Assembly: GCA_009377605.1 (NCBI GenBank)
Contig: WHTT01000028.1
Location: 1 to 64,000 of the forward strand
Length of the DNA stretch: 64,000 nt
Reading direction: 5' to 3'
Source of the DNA: Luteitalea sp.
GTDB taxonomy: Bacteria; Acidobacteriota; Vicinamibacteria; Vicinamibacterales; Vicinamibacteraceae
Shown: in pieces, positions 26,032-35,209 of the stretch
Numbering within the stretch: position 1 is the first letter of the stretch
How the letters are laid out: the number at the start of each line of letters is the position of its first letter
The notes under the pieces: model-generated
What the model was told of the DNA's origin: nothing
The model's input: the letters and a program-made list of their open reading frames with translations, nothing else
Database searches by the model: none
Program-made: the position numbers and the translations under genes

Positions 26032-26801
26032 TGCGTGGATGTGTGTTTCTCGTTGGTGCTGGGCCGGGCGATCCCGAGCTGCTCACGCGCAAGGCCGCAC
26101 GTTGTCTTCAGGAAGCAGATCTGGTGCTCTACGACGCGTTGGTGTCGCCCGAAGCGCTCGCGCTTGCGCCTCGAGCCCAACGCTTTCAGGTCGGGAAGCG
26201 CGCCGGCCGACCCTCCATCCAGCAAGGAACCATCAACGAGCTGATGATTCGTGCAGCGCGGCAGGGTAAGCGTGTCGTGCGGCTCAAGTGCGGCGATCCG
26301 TTCGTGCTGGGACGCGGCGGGGAGGAGGCGGTTGCGCTGCGTGCCGCAGGTATCCCCGTGGAGGTCGTGCCCGGCGTGACGAGCGCCTCCGCCGCACCGG
26401 CGCTGGCCGGCATTCCGGTCACCCACCGTGGTTATGCGTCAGGCGTGCTGCTCGTATCGGGCCATGATCCAGAGGTCTACGGCGAGCTGCTCGGTGCGGC
26501 GCCGCCGCAGCATGTGACGATTGTCGTGCTCATGGGCATCCAGCACCGCGATGACATTGCGCGCCGGCTCATGGCTCATGGCTGGGCGCCGACCTCGCCG
26601 GCGGCCATCGTCTTTGGCGCGTCGACGTCCAGTGAAAGCACGTGGACAGGCACGCTTGGTGAGATTGGGAATGCGGCACTGCCGCCGGGCGATCTGCCGG
26701 GAACGATCATCGTCGGCGAGGTGGTGCGGTTGCGCGCGCTGATTCACACGGTGGAAGCAGAGGAAGGTTCGGACTACGAGGGCTTCGCGTGCAGAGAATA
26801 G
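26031..26801 (+). CDS. cobA: Uroporphyrinogen-III C-methyltransferase
   Basis: 256 residues; ATG 26031 shares its A with the upstream TAA, with AAGGA just before. Uses S-adenosylmethionine to methylate uroporphyrinogen III to precorrin-2. The SUMT signatures are complete: FLVGAGPGDPELLT at the N-terminus, LVLYDALVSPE, VRLKCGDPFVLGRGGEEA and VEVVPGVTSASAAPALAGIP with the T-H-R that follows, then VLMGIQHRDDIARRL. With the upstream gene it supplies siroheme to the sulfite/nitrite reductase encoded 154 bases downstream. Confidence 0.95.
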   Translation: MRGCVFLVGAGPGDPELLTRKAARCLQEADLVLYDALVSPEALALAPRAQRFQVGKRAGRPSIQQGTINELMIRAARQGKRVVRLKCGDPFVLGRGGEEAVALRAAGIPVEVVPGVTSASAAPALAGIPVTHRGYASGVLLVSGHDPEVYGELLGAAPPQHVTIVVLMGIQHRDDIARRLMAHGWAPTSPAAIVFGASTSSESTWTGTLGEIGNAALPPGDLPGTIIVGEVVRLRALIHTVEAEEGSDYEGFACRE

Positions 26802-26933
26802 AACCACGAAGAGCATGGAGGATTAACCACGAAGAACACGAAGGACACGAAGAAGAACCCATGAATTCTCTTCGTGATCTTCGTGGTTGATCCTTCGTGA
26901 TCTTCGGGTTGATGCCTCGTGAGCTTTGTGGTT
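26802..26933. repeat. ACCACGAAG-type repeat hairpin
   Basis: Several units of ACCACGAAGAACACGAAGG followed by complementary CTTCGTGATCTTCGTGGTT units, forming an imperfect hairpin between cobA and the reductase gene. It could tune downstream expression; it encodes nothing. Confidence 0.8.
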
Positions 26934-26955
26934 ACGGCGCGCAAGGAGAAAGACA

Positions 26956-28806
26956 ATGGCGGCTATCGACGACATCAAGACGCTGGGGCGAGGGCAGCTC
27001 TCGTTTGCGGATGAGCGAGAGGTCGACGACTTCGTCGAGGTGCTCGGCCGCTACGAGCGCGGGGAGATCTCGCCCGACGAGTGGCGGAAGTATCGCCTCG
27101 TGCGTGGCACCTACGGCCAACGGCAAGAGGGCACGCTGCAGATGCTGCGCGTGAAGGCTCCGCAAGGCATCCTCAGCGGGGACCAACTTCGCGCCTTGGC
27201 AGACGCCGCCGAGCGATACTCGCGCGGGTTCGGCCACATCACGACGCGACAGAACATCCAGTTCCACTTCATTGAGCTGGACGATGTGCCGGATGTCATG
27301 CGGGATCTGGCGGCAAGCGGCATGACGACCCGCGAGGCGTGCGGCAACTCGGTCCGCAACATTACGGGCTGCCCGTTTGCCGGTGTGGCGCGGGACGAGG
27401 TGTTCGACGTCACACCGTACGCGGAGGCGCTCACGCGTTACTTGCTCAGGGGTCCGCTCAGCGCGATCCTGCCGCGCAAGTTCAAGATTGGCTTTGAAGG
27501 CTGTCAGGAAGATCACGCGTTTGCCTCCATCAACGACATCGGTTGGTGGGCGCAGGTGCGCGAGGTGGACGGCCGCACCGAGCACGGATTCCGCGTCACG
27601 GTCGGTGGCGGCACGTCGATCTTGCCGCGCTCCGGCATGGCGCTGTTCGAGTACGTGCCGGCCGCTCGCATGTTCAACGTCGCCGACGCGATCCTGCGCG
27701 TCTACCATCGCTTCGGCGACTACGAGCACAAGCAGCGGAACCGCATGAAGTTCTTGATCAAGGCGATGGGGTGGGAGAAGTACCGCGAGGAGGTGCTGCG
27801 CGCGTACGAGGAGCTGTGCGCGGAGGGCGGCGGCACGCCGCTTCCGTTCGATCCAAACGATCCACCTGTTGAGAATGCGCCAGATTGGGGATCACCAGAG
27901 GCGCCGGCGCTCGAGGCGACGGCGGCGCGGGCAGCGGCATCGTCCGTGAAGGGGCCTGGCATCATGCCGCAGGTGAGCCCATGGCTGGTCTGGGATGCGC
28001 GCGCCTTTGCCGCGTGGCAGGAGACCAATGTCCTTCCACAGAAGCAAGAGGGGTACGTCAGCGTTCTCGCGCGCGTGCCGCTCGGCGACGTGACCGCGCA
28101 GCAGTTTCGCGTGCTGGCAGACCTGGCCATGGCGTTTGGCGACGGGATGGTCCGGATGACGCCGGATCAAAACCTCGTCTTCCGTTGGGTACGGGAAGAG
28201 CAAGTAGCGGGGTTCTATCGCCACCTCGCGGCGGCGAGCCTCGGTCGCCCCGACGCGCAAACAATCGCGGATGTCGTCAGCTGCCCGGGAGCCGAGTCGT
28301 GCCGACTGGCCGTGACCGCGTCGCGGGGGCTGGGACGCCTGCTGACCGACCACCTCGAGGCGCACCCAGAGATCGTCGAGGCGGCCCGGTCGTCGCACAT
28401 CAAGATTAGCGGCTGCCCGAACGGCTGCGGTCAGCATCACGTCGCCGACATCGGGTTCCAAGGCAGCATTCGCAAGTTGGGGGATCGCGCCGTACCACAA
28501 TATTTTGTGATGGTCGGCGGCGGTGTGGCTGCCGAGGGAGCCAACTTCGGCCGTGTCGCCGCCAAGGTGCCGGCGCGTCGAGGTCCTGAGGCGCTGGAGC
28601 GTCTCATTGCCCTGTATCGCGATCAGCATGCACCGGAGGAGACTGCCGGCGAGTTCTTCCGCCGTATCGATTTCGCGGTCGTCAAGAAGACGCTCGCGGA
28701 CCTCGAGCAGTTGTCCGCCGAGCAGGCGCAGCCCCAGGACTTCATCGACCTCGGTGAGGACACCGAGTACAAGCAGGTGATCCTCGATGGGGAGTGCAGC
28801 GCGTGA
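26956..28806 (+). CDS. Siroheme/4Fe-4S sulfite or nitrite reductase (hemoprotein)
   Basis: 616 residues; ATG 26956 follows AAGGAG. Two ferredoxin-like half-domains (ARYSRGFGHITTRQNIQFH type, and again GMVRMTPDQNLVFRWV) flank siroheme-binding regions. The cluster ligands are Cys443-x5-Cys449 (SCPGAESC) and Cys487-x3-Cys491 (GCPNGCGQH), the last also carrying the siroheme. This is the six-electron reduction of sulfite to sulfide (or nitrite to ammonia) with ferredoxin. The operon with cysH and siroheme genes favours sulfite. An Ala-rich linker of about 40 residues joins the halves. The convergent glycosyltransferase gene begins 13 bases after the stop. Confidence 0.92.
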   Translation: MAAIDDIKTLGRGQLSFADEREVDDFVEVLGRYERGEISPDEWRKYRLVRGTYGQRQEGTLQMLRVKAPQGILSGDQLRALADAAERYSRGFGHITTRQNIQFHFIELDDVPDVMRDLAASGMTTREACGNSVRNITGCPFAGVARDEVFDVTPYAEALTRYLLRGPLSAILPRKFKIGFEGCQEDHAFASINDIGWWAQVREVDGRTEHGFRVTVGGGTSILPRSGMALFEYVPAARMFNVADAILRVYHRFGDYEHKQRNRMKFLIKAMGWEKYREEVLRAYEELCAEGGGTPLPFDPNDPPVENAPDWGSPEAPALEATAARAAASSVKGPGIMPQVSPWLVWDARAFAAWQETNVLPQKQEGYVSVLARVPLGDVTAQQFRVLADLAMAFGDGMVRMTPDQNLVFRWVREEQVAGFYRHLAAASLGRPDAQTIADVVSCPGAESCRLAVTASRGLGRLLTDHLEAHPEIVEAARSSHIKISGCPNGCGQHHVADIGFQGSIRKLGDRAVPQYFVMVGGGVAAEGANFGRVAAKVPARRGPEALERLIALYRDQHAPEETAGEFFRRIDFAVVKKTLADLEQLSAEQAQPQDFIDLGEDTEYKQVILDGECSA

Positions 28807-28819
28807 GGTGCCCGCGTGC

Positions 28820-29749
28820 CTACGTGGGCTCGCCCGACCTAAAGGTCGGGCGGACAACATCCCGAAGTACCCCGAGGTACGCCTTGGCATCCTGCGGGCG
28901 GCCGGTGACGATCGACGCAGCCGCGCGCATGATCATGCCCACCGTGATGAGTACCCGCAGCGTGACACGGGTGCCAGTGCCGTGGTGCTTGTCCGCGTAC
29001 CTCAGCAAGTTCCGATACCACACGCGTGAGAATGCCCCCAGGCCCAGCGCGCGCATCGCGACGCCGCCTTCATGCACGAACGGCGCGTCTGGCGTGTAGC
29101 CGATGCGCCAACCGGCACGTTTCAAGCTCCGGCAGAGATCGACGTCCTCGTACCACGCTGGATGGAACTGCTCATCCAAGCCGCCGGCGCCGGCGAATGC
29201 TTCACGACGCAGCATCAGACAGGCAGCGGCCGGCTGATCCACGTCCTGCGGCTTGGTGAGGTCGAGATCGAGTGCGAGGTAGCGCCGGCTGATCGGGTTG
29301 CCAGGCCAAAGCTTATCGATCAGCAGCAAATCGACTACCCACGTTGCGAGCGTGGGAAAGCGGCGGACGGTGAAGCCCCGCTGAATGCCGCCATCCTCAT
29401 CGACGAGGCACCCTCCGACGGCGCCGTAATCAACGTGCGCGTCGAGAAATGCCGCGAGACGATCGATGCCTCCCGGCTGTGCTCGACAATCGGGGTTCAG
29501 CAAGAGGAAGAAGCGGCCACGGGCCCGTGCAGCCGCCCCATTCACGGCGCCGGCAAATCCAAGGTTGCGCGCCTCGCGAACGATTGTCGCACGCGGTGAC
29601 GCGCGCGCCGCCTCGTCTGCGCTACCGTCCGTCGATGCGTTGTCGACGACGATGACCTCGTAGCGATCGGGATCCAGGGAGCCTAGACAGCGGCCAATGT
29701 ACGCGCCGGCGTTCCAACTCGCGATCAGGATGGAGACCTCCGGCGGCAT
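28820..29749 (-). CDS. Glycosyltransferase family 2
   Basis: 309 residues from ATG 29749. The GT-A start EVSILIASWNAGAYI, VIVVDNASTDGSADE, the DXD-like LLLNPDCRAQPG and the later HPAWYEDVDLCRSLKRAGWRI define a rhamnosyl/N-acetyl-transferase-like GT2 of the cell-surface type. A hydrophobic C-terminal segment (VLITVGMIMRAAASIV) suggests membrane association. It stands alone, convergent with the reductase gene. The last residues (RPTFRSGEPT) are encoded by a palindromic repeat, so the natural C-terminus may have been replaced. Confidence 0.9.
   Translation of the reverse strand: MPPEVSILIASWNAGAYIGRCLGSLDPDRYEVIVVDNASTDGSADEAARASPRATIVREARNLGFAGAVNGAAARARGRFFLLLNPDCRAQPGGIDRLAAFLDAHVDYGAVGGCLVDEDGGIQRGFTVRRFPTLATWVVDLLLIDKLWPGNPISRRYLALDLDLTKPQDVDQPAAACLMLRREAFAGAGGLDEQFHPAWYEDVDLCRSLKRAGWRIGYTPDAPFVHEGGVAMRALGLGAFSRVWYRNLLRYADKHHGTGTRVTLRVLITVGMIMRAAASIVTGRPQDAKAYLGVLRDVVRPTFRSGEPT
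28831..28852. repeat. CGCCCGACCTAAAGGTCGGGCG hairpin (copy 1)
   Basis: Palindrome with a three-base centre, within the 3' end of the glycosyltransferase gene. Its partner copy lies at 29799-29818, so the gene is bracketed by the same hairpin. Confidence 0.8.
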
Positions 29750-29798
29750 CGGCGTGGTTTACCTACAGGCGGTCGTCCTCGTGCCTGGGCGCTGTAGG

Positions 29799-29818
29799 CC
29801 CGACTTTTAGGTCGGGCG
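29799..29818. repeat. GCCCGACTTTTAGGTCGGGC hairpin (copy 2)
   Basis: Second copy of the palindrome at 28831, six bases after the stop codon of the SGNH hydrolase gene on the minus strand, in terminator position but without a T-run. Confidence 0.75.
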
Positions 29819-29823
29819 CAAGC

Positions 29824-32223
29824 TCACTGGCCCAGGATCTGACTGATCTTGTTGTAGACCTGCTGTGCCATGGCGTTGTACCCGTCCTGGGACGGATGCA
29901 GCCCGTCGGCGCTCATCTCAATCCCACTCCAGTTGATGCGGAAGATGCCCTCCGCCTGCGTGAGGGCCTCGATCCGATTATTCAGCTGTGCGACCAACGC
30001 GGGGTTCCTTCGGGGCTCGCCGGTTATCTCATCGTCTTCGACCGGTGTGAGCTTGCAAATGACAACGACCTTCGCTCGTGCCTGTGCTTCGCGCACCATG
30101 TTGCGCAGTGCACCGTGCGCCCGTTCGATTGCCGTCGACGGGTCGGGTCGTGAGAGATCGTTGACGCCTTCGAGCAAGACGACGAGGTCGTACTCCGGAT
30201 CCTCGTCCAGGACGTCAGGAAAGCGCGTCTCACCGGAGTTGCCGCCGCAATTGGCGCTCGATGCGCACTCTCCGCCGACACCCCGGTTGCGAACGGTCAC
30301 ACCGCCAGCAGCGAAGCGAGGGGCGTCCGCCAGGCGCTGCAGGAGACCTGCGGGATACGGCGTCATGGCACGCATCGACTGAATCGTGCAGCCGCTCCCG
30401 AGACTGCACTCGCGAAACGAGGTCGTCCCCGCCGTGATGCTGTCTCCGAACGTCAGCACATGGAAGTTGTAGCTGAAGGCAGAGGAGGCGGTCTCGCCGT
30501 GACCATCGGCATTGGTCACGGCCACCGACACGGGACCCGTGCGCTTACCGGGCGCGGCCGGCGTCACCGCCACGATCGTGGCATCGTCGATCACACGGAC
30601 GCTACGGGCGGCCGTACCGCCAACGGCAACCGTGGCGCCCTGCTGGAAGCCGCGTCCGCGGATTGTGATCTGCGTGCCGCCACTGAGGCGGCCAGTGTCC
30701 GGCGCGACTGACGAGATCTGCAGGGGCGAGGCCGGCGATGGCGATCCGACCGGCAGTGCACCCCACGGCACACCCGCGCTGGCGTGGCCGCCATCCAAGC
30801 CTCCCCAATAGACGGCTCGCTCGGCCAGGAATGGCAGCGGCGAGCTGCCAACGGAGCGGATCGTGGTTGCGAACCGCTGGTTGCTCGCTTCTGGGTAGAG
30901 CGGTCTGCCGTTGTCGTCGGTCGCCCCCATGTACAACGTGTAGCGGGACTGGGGCGGCACGGTGAGTGGATGCACGGCGCCTGTCCCGTCCCAGCGGACC
31001 ACGTGCACGCGCAGCTCCAGCGGCGTCGCATGAGGGTTGGAGATCAGAAAGAACGTGTCATAGGGACCGCCGGCGAGGCCGGCGAGTGCGCCCTGGATGC
31101 CTTCGGCGAAGGCCCACGCGGGCGACAGCGCTGGAACGCCCTGCACGGTGTGACCGTCGGCAGGGACCAGGCTTCCGTTGACGAGCCAGTACATCGCCCG
31201 TTCCGCGACAATCGGCAGGCTCGGGTCGGCGCTCTGCGCCGTCATGGAGAACCCGGTCGCGCCGAGCTCCGGCACGTCGAGGCGGACCGAGATGGTTCGG
31301 CGGTTCTTTGCCTGGACGGGGAAGTCGCGCTGCACCACGCCGCCGCCATCCTTGAAGAACGAGACGTGCACGGACGTGTCTTGCGCGTTGGGGTTTTCGA
31401 GCAGCAGAAAGGTCTCGAATTGCAGCGACGCGTTGCCACTGGTGGCGCCCTCGCCGAAGTACCACGTCTGCGCCGGCGTGCGTGTGCCGGTGCTGTCGGT
31501 GCCGCCGGCAAAGCCGTTCCAGTACATGGCGCGCTCGACCGCGATTGGGTGGTCCGACGTGATTGTCGTCGAGAACTCCGCATTGCGGAACTCGGCCGGG
31601 ACATCCTCCTGGCCATTGACCCACACGGTGTTGCGCGAGAGCGGCTGCAGGACGCGCGTCATCGAGCGAGGCGCGCCGCCCGCGGCCGGCAGGAACGTCA
31701 GCGTCACGGTTGCCGGCACCTGGTGCGGATTGACCAGAAGGATGAACGTTTCCCAGAAGCCGGAGGCGCCCTCCGCGAGTTGCCAGCTGGTTGACAACGC
31801 CGTGAGCCCGAGGGCGTTGTGGCCAGCGCCACGCTCACCGTTCGGCCAGTACATCGAGCGCTCGACGACGATCGGTACGTTGTTGGTGGAATCGACGCGC
31901 GCGGACACCGCGCCATTGATGTTGTTGGGGAAGAACTGCGCGAGGCGCAGCGTGTACCTGCTGTGCGCACCCACCGCGAGGGGGACGGATGTCTCGGTGC
32001 CGGCTCCTGGCTCCGGGAGGAGCGTCACGGTGACCTCGGCGTTCTCCGCGGTCGGATTCGCGATCAGGATCTCTTCGTCGAAGACGGCGTTCTGTGCGCC
32101 CTCGGCGAGATACCAATGGACGTAGTCGCCCGGCGTTTGCCCGGCGACCGGCGCGGTCGAAATGGTGACGAGCAGGAGTGCGAGAAGGCTGATTTGAATG
32201 AAAAAAGCGTAATGCCGCTGCAT
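29824..32223 (-). CDS. Secreted SGNH/GDSL hydrolase with repeated beta modules and an IPT domain
   Basis: 799 residues; GGAG before ATG 32223, then a signal peptide. Four repeats of about 110 residues follow, each with WxxAEG, ETFxLLxNP and a closing VERxMYW block (residues about 35-475). Next comes an IPT/TIG immunoglobulin-like domain (ISSVAPDTGRLSGGTQITI), then a GDSL esterase domain: block I VLTFGDSITAG with the Ser, GVNDLS as block III, and DGLHPSQDGY with Asp and His. Cysteines near the active site may form a disulfide. Likely an extracellular esterase acting on acetylated polysaccharide, with the repeats for adhesion. The substrate is inferred only. Confidence 0.88.
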   Translation of the reverse strand: MQRHYAFFIQISLLALLLVTISTAPVAGQTPGDYVHWYLAEGAQNAVFDEEILIANPTAENAEVTVTLLPEPGAGTETSVPLAVGAHSRYTLRLAQFFPNNINGAVSARVDSTNNVPIVVERSMYWPNGERGAGHNALGLTALSTSWQLAEGASGFWETFILLVNPHQVPATVTLTFLPAAGGAPRSMTRVLQPLSRNTVWVNGQEDVPAEFRNAEFSTTITSDHPIAVERAMYWNGFAGGTDSTGTRTPAQTWYFGEGATSGNASLQFETFLLLENPNAQDTSVHVSFFKDGGGVVQRDFPVQAKNRRTISVRLDVPELGATGFSMTAQSADPSLPIVAERAMYWLVNGSLVPADGHTVQGVPALSPAWAFAEGIQGALAGLAGGPYDTFFLISNPHATPLELRVHVVRWDGTGAVHPLTVPPQSRYTLYMGATDDNGRPLYPEASNQRFATTIRSVGSSPLPFLAERAVYWGGLDGGHASAGVPWGALPVGSPSPASPLQISSVAPDTGRLSGGTQITIRGRGFQQGATVAVGGTAARSVRVIDDATIVAVTPAAPGKRTGPVSVAVTNADGHGETASSAFSYNFHVLTFGDSITAGTTSFRECSLGSGCTIQSMRAMTPYPAGLLQRLADAPRFAAGGVTVRNRGVGGECASSANCGGNSGETRFPDVLDEDPEYDLVVLLEGVNDLSRPDPSTAIERAHGALRNMVREAQARAKVVVICKLTPVEDDEITGEPRRNPALVAQLNNRIEALTQAEGIFRINWSGIEMSADGLHPSQDGYNAMAQQVYNKISQILGQ

Positions 32224-32257
32224 AGGCTCCGAGGAGCATTGTAAACGAAAGGGGCAA

Positions 32258-32459
32258 GGATCGAGGGGGCTAGGGGTCTAGGGATCAAGGGATCAAGGGA
32301 TCAAGGGATCAAGGGATCAAGGGATCAAGGGATCAAGGGGACAAGGGGTCTAGGGGACAAGGGGTCTAGGGGTCTAGGGCTTCGGCGTAGCTCCTAGATC
32401 CCTCGATCCCTTGATCCCTTGATCCCTTGATCCCTAGACCCCTAGCCCCCTCGATCCCT
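32258..32459. repeat. Long perfect-arm hairpin built from ATCAAGGG units
   Basis: The left side (32258 onward) reads GATCGAGGGGGCTAGGGG, then TCTAGGG and repeated ATCAAGGG. The right side (ending 32459) is its exact reverse complement for at least 45 bases, with a middle of ATCAAGGG, ACAAGGGG and TCTAGGGG units. It fills most of the 384-base gap between two divergent genes, so it is not a terminator for either; it may insulate them. Unlike a CRISPR it has no spacers. Confidence 0.9.
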
Positions 32460-32607
32460 CGCCCCTCCTTTTGCCAGTTCAGGCCCGAAAACTGCCCGAT
32501 CGCGGGAATCTTGACGGGGCACGACCGGCTGTGGCTGATAATTCAGCCGATCACGACCCTGCCGGCTGTAGCACCAGTCTGCCCAGAGGTCGCTTGAAGG
32601 AGAGAGC

Positions 32608-34701
32608 ATGCCGAAGCCGATCAAGTACGCGGAGAAGGGATTGAGCTACCTGGCCAATGGCGCCTGGTATGCCTTCGACACCCTGAACCACCTGCGGCCC
32701 GGTGCTGGATTCACTCCAGCCTGGTCCGAGAAGCCCTTGCTCAAGTCGTGGCAGAAGGTCAAGCCGCCGCTCGGCTGGCCGCGGGAGACCGACTCTCTCT
32801 GCCCGCAGTGCGTGCGAGAGGCGCGTAAGGAGATCCTCGACGGCAAGAAGGACATCAGCGTGCTGCTCAACGAGAAGGTGGGCGAGATCAAGGCCACCGT
32901 TCTCGAGCGCGACGGCAAGATCCTCATGGTGAAGGACTGCCCGATTCATGGCCACTTCGAGGATGTGATGGCCATCGACACGGCCTTCTTCAAGCACCTC
33001 GAAGACGTGTTTCCAGGCAGCGACATCGCCGCGCACAACGACGAGAAGCTCCACAACCACGGCACCAGCACGATCAAGTACGGCCGCGGGTCGGTGCTGA
33101 CGGTCGACCTGACGAACCGCTGCAACATGATGTGCGATCCCTGCTTCATGGATGCGAATCAGGTGGGGTTCGTGCACGAGCTGTCGTGGGAAGACATCAA
33201 GACGCTGCTCGACAACGCCATCACGATCAAGCCGCGCCGGCAGATGTCGGTGCAGTTCTCCGGCGGCGAGCCGACGCTGTCGCCCTACTTCCTCGACGCG
33301 GTGCGCTACGCGAAGAAGGTTGGCTACAACAGCGTCCAGGCTGCCACCAACGGCGTCGAGTTCGCCAAGAGTCCTGAGTTCGCCACGGCGGCCGCGGAGG
33401 CTGGCCTGCGCTACGTGTATCTACAATTCGACGGCATTGGCAATGCCGCCAACTCCCATCGTCTCGTGGGCAACCTGTTCGACGTGAAGCTGCAGGCGAT
33501 CGAGAACCTGTGGAGCGCCGGCGTGGACATCGTGCCGGTGACGACGATCCTCAACGGCATCAACAACGAGCAGGTCGGTCGCATCGTCAAGTTTGGCATC
33601 GACAATCCGAGGAAGATCAACTTCCTGTCGTTCCAACCGGTCTCGTTCACGGGACGTGACGAGGAGATCAGCGACGAGCGGCGGCACGCACAGCGCTATA
33701 CGCTGTCGCACCTGGCACACGACGTGAAGCAACAGACCGGGCTGGGCGAGCCGATACGCGACTGGTTCCCGATCTCCTTCATGAGCACGTTCACGGACTG
33801 GGCTGACCTCGTGCACGGTCCGCAGGCTCAGTGGGGACAGCTCACCTGCGGGTGCCATCCAAACTGCGGCGTGGGCATGGCCGTGATGATCGACAAGGAG
33901 ACAAAGGAAGCGGTGCCGGTAACGGCGTTCCTCAAAGGCGAGCAGCTGGCGCGAGACGTCGCGCGCGTCAACGACGCGGCGCGTGGCAAGTTCCTGTCGG
34001 TCGTCGGCATGGCGCTCGCGCTGCTGCGGAACTACGATCCGTTCAAGGCACCCACGCACTTCAAGATCATCGACCTCTTCAAGAAGTTCGACAAGACGTT
34101 CGGCGCGACGGGCCGCGATTATGGCCGCGTGGACGGCAAGCGGACGCAGGAGGACATCGAGAAGCGGCGTGCGGACCGCTGGAACTTCCTGTTCGTGGCT
34201 GGCATGTGGTTCCAGGATCTGTTCAACTACGACTTCCGCCGCACCGAGCGCTGCATCATCCCGTATGCCACGCAGATGGGGGAGATTTCCTTCTGCGCGT
34301 ACAACACCGGCATCGGCTGGCGCCAGATCATCGAGAAGATGCACATGACCGCCACGCTGAGCAAGTGGTACGAGGAGCACGGACGCCATCAGATTTATGC
34401 GGGTGGCAAGAAGGTGGAGCTCGAAACCACGGCGCACTCGCTGTTGCTCGATCGGGAGGCGGTGAATGTTGGCCGCCAAACCGACCTCGATGAGCTCGGC
34501 ATCGCCAAGACGGCACGCGAGGAGAAGCTGCGCGCTCGTGCACAGAGCAAGCAGCAACAGCAGGAGCAGGCCGAGCAAGAGCGGATGATGCAGCTCTATC
34601 GCCAGCAGGTGCTCAAAGAGCAGCTCGGTGGCAAAGAAGAGGATCACGTGATTCCGCTCGATACGCTCCGGAAGAGCAAGACACCGCAGACGGTCGCCTA
34701 G
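32608..34701 (+). CDS. Radical SAM protein resembling tetraether/membrane-spanning-lipid synthase
   Basis: 697 residues; GAAGGAGAG before ATG 32608. The N-terminal region has a Cys-x2-Cys (CPQC, residues 65-68) and DCPIHGHFED with Cys111, as in archaeal Tes (MJ0619 family). The radical SAM cluster motif is Cys172-x3-Cys176-x2-Cys179 (NRCNMMCDPC), followed by SGGEPTLSP. A Cys-rich segment (TCGCHPNCG) near residue 415 may bind another cluster, and the C-terminus is a Gln/Glu-rich coiled tail. Tes and its bacterial relatives join fatty chains tail to tail, making membrane-spanning lipids such as iso-diabolic acid in Acidobacteriota. Assignment is by motif pattern. A weak TTGACG/GATAAT pair lies at 32511-32542. 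Confidence 0.72.
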   Translation: MPKPIKYAEKGLSYLANGAWYAFDTLNHLRPGAGFTPAWSEKPLLKSWQKVKPPLGWPRETDSLCPQCVREARKEILDGKKDISVLLNEKVGEIKATVLERDGKILMVKDCPIHGHFEDVMAIDTAFFKHLEDVFPGSDIAAHNDEKLHNHGTSTIKYGRGSVLTVDLTNRCNMMCDPCFMDANQVGFVHELSWEDIKTLLDNAITIKPRRQMSVQFSGGEPTLSPYFLDAVRYAKKVGYNSVQAATNGVEFAKSPEFATAAAEAGLRYVYLQFDGIGNAANSHRLVGNLFDVKLQAIENLWSAGVDIVPVTTILNGINNEQVGRIVKFGIDNPRKINFLSFQPVSFTGRDEEISDERRHAQRYTLSHLAHDVKQQTGLGEPIRDWFPISFMSTFTDWADLVHGPQAQWGQLTCGCHPNCGVGMAVMIDKETKEAVPVTAFLKGEQLARDVARVNDAARGKFLSVVGMALALLRNYDPFKAPTHFKIIDLFKKFDKTFGATGRDYGRVDGKRTQEDIEKRRADRWNFLFVAGMWFQDLFNYDFRRTERCIIPYATQMGEISFCAYNTGIGWRQIIEKMHMTATLSKWYEEHGRHQIYAGGKKVELETTAHSLLLDREAVNVGRQTDLDELGIAKTAREEKLRARAQSKQQQQEQAEQERMMQLYRQQVLKEQLGGKEEDHVIPLDTLRKSKTPQTVA

Positions 34702-34747
34702 GCGTCTCCACCACGCGTACCGTCTCGTGAAACCGAGGATGTTTTAG

Positions 34748-34823
34748 GTAGGGCCGCCTCGCCGAGGCGGCCGTTATCTCGCCGAGGCGGCCGGACGGCG
34801 CGTCCGGCGAACGCGCCCTGCCG
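34748..34823. repeat. GCCTCGCCGAGGC repeats after the radical SAM gene
   Basis: Two GCCTCGCCGAGGCGGCC palindromes and a CGCGTCCGGCGAACGCGCCCT partner. A further hairpin, AAGGGCC (34830-34836) with GGCCCTT (34856-34862), may end the upstream transcript. From 34863 to 35081 I see no gene or recognised element. Confidence 0.75.
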
Positions 34824-35081
34824 ATTCTCAAGGGCCTCGTGGCCGAACGTCACGGGGCCCTTCGTGTGTACGCCGCTCTACCTGTCCGCCTGCGAACGCT
34901 CGGTTCCAACCCCGAACAGTTCGCTCGTGCCATGTCCCCATGTTGGGCGTGACTGACTCCGTGTAGCGTCCTTTTCGTCCCAGGCAGCGAACCATCCGTG
35001 ATGCGCTGCCGTCCAACCCTGCTAAGTGACGGTTCTGGTTGCTTCGGCGAACTGATTGCCGACGCGTGCGTCGTTTCGATC

Positions 35082-35176
35082 ACGGCGCGTTCGGCGAACG
35101 CGCCCTACCGTGAGAGCGGACGGTCGCCTCGCGGAGGCGGATGATGACGGTAGGGCCGCCTCGCCGAGGCGGCCGC
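35082..35176. repeat. Dispersed palindrome cluster before the PD40 gene
   Basis: GGCGCGTTCGGCGAACGCGCC, a GCCTCGCGGAGGC variant and GTAGGGCCGCCTCGCCGAGGCGGCC in a row. In-frame extensions of the downstream gene across this block are therefore unlikely to be coding. Confidence 0.8.
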
Positions 35177-35209
35177 GTGAAGGTTGCAGAGACTTCACCG
35201 AGAACAGTT

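Noticed and set aside
32258-32459. Possible CRISPR array
   Set aside because: No spacers; the region is a single long hairpin of short units.
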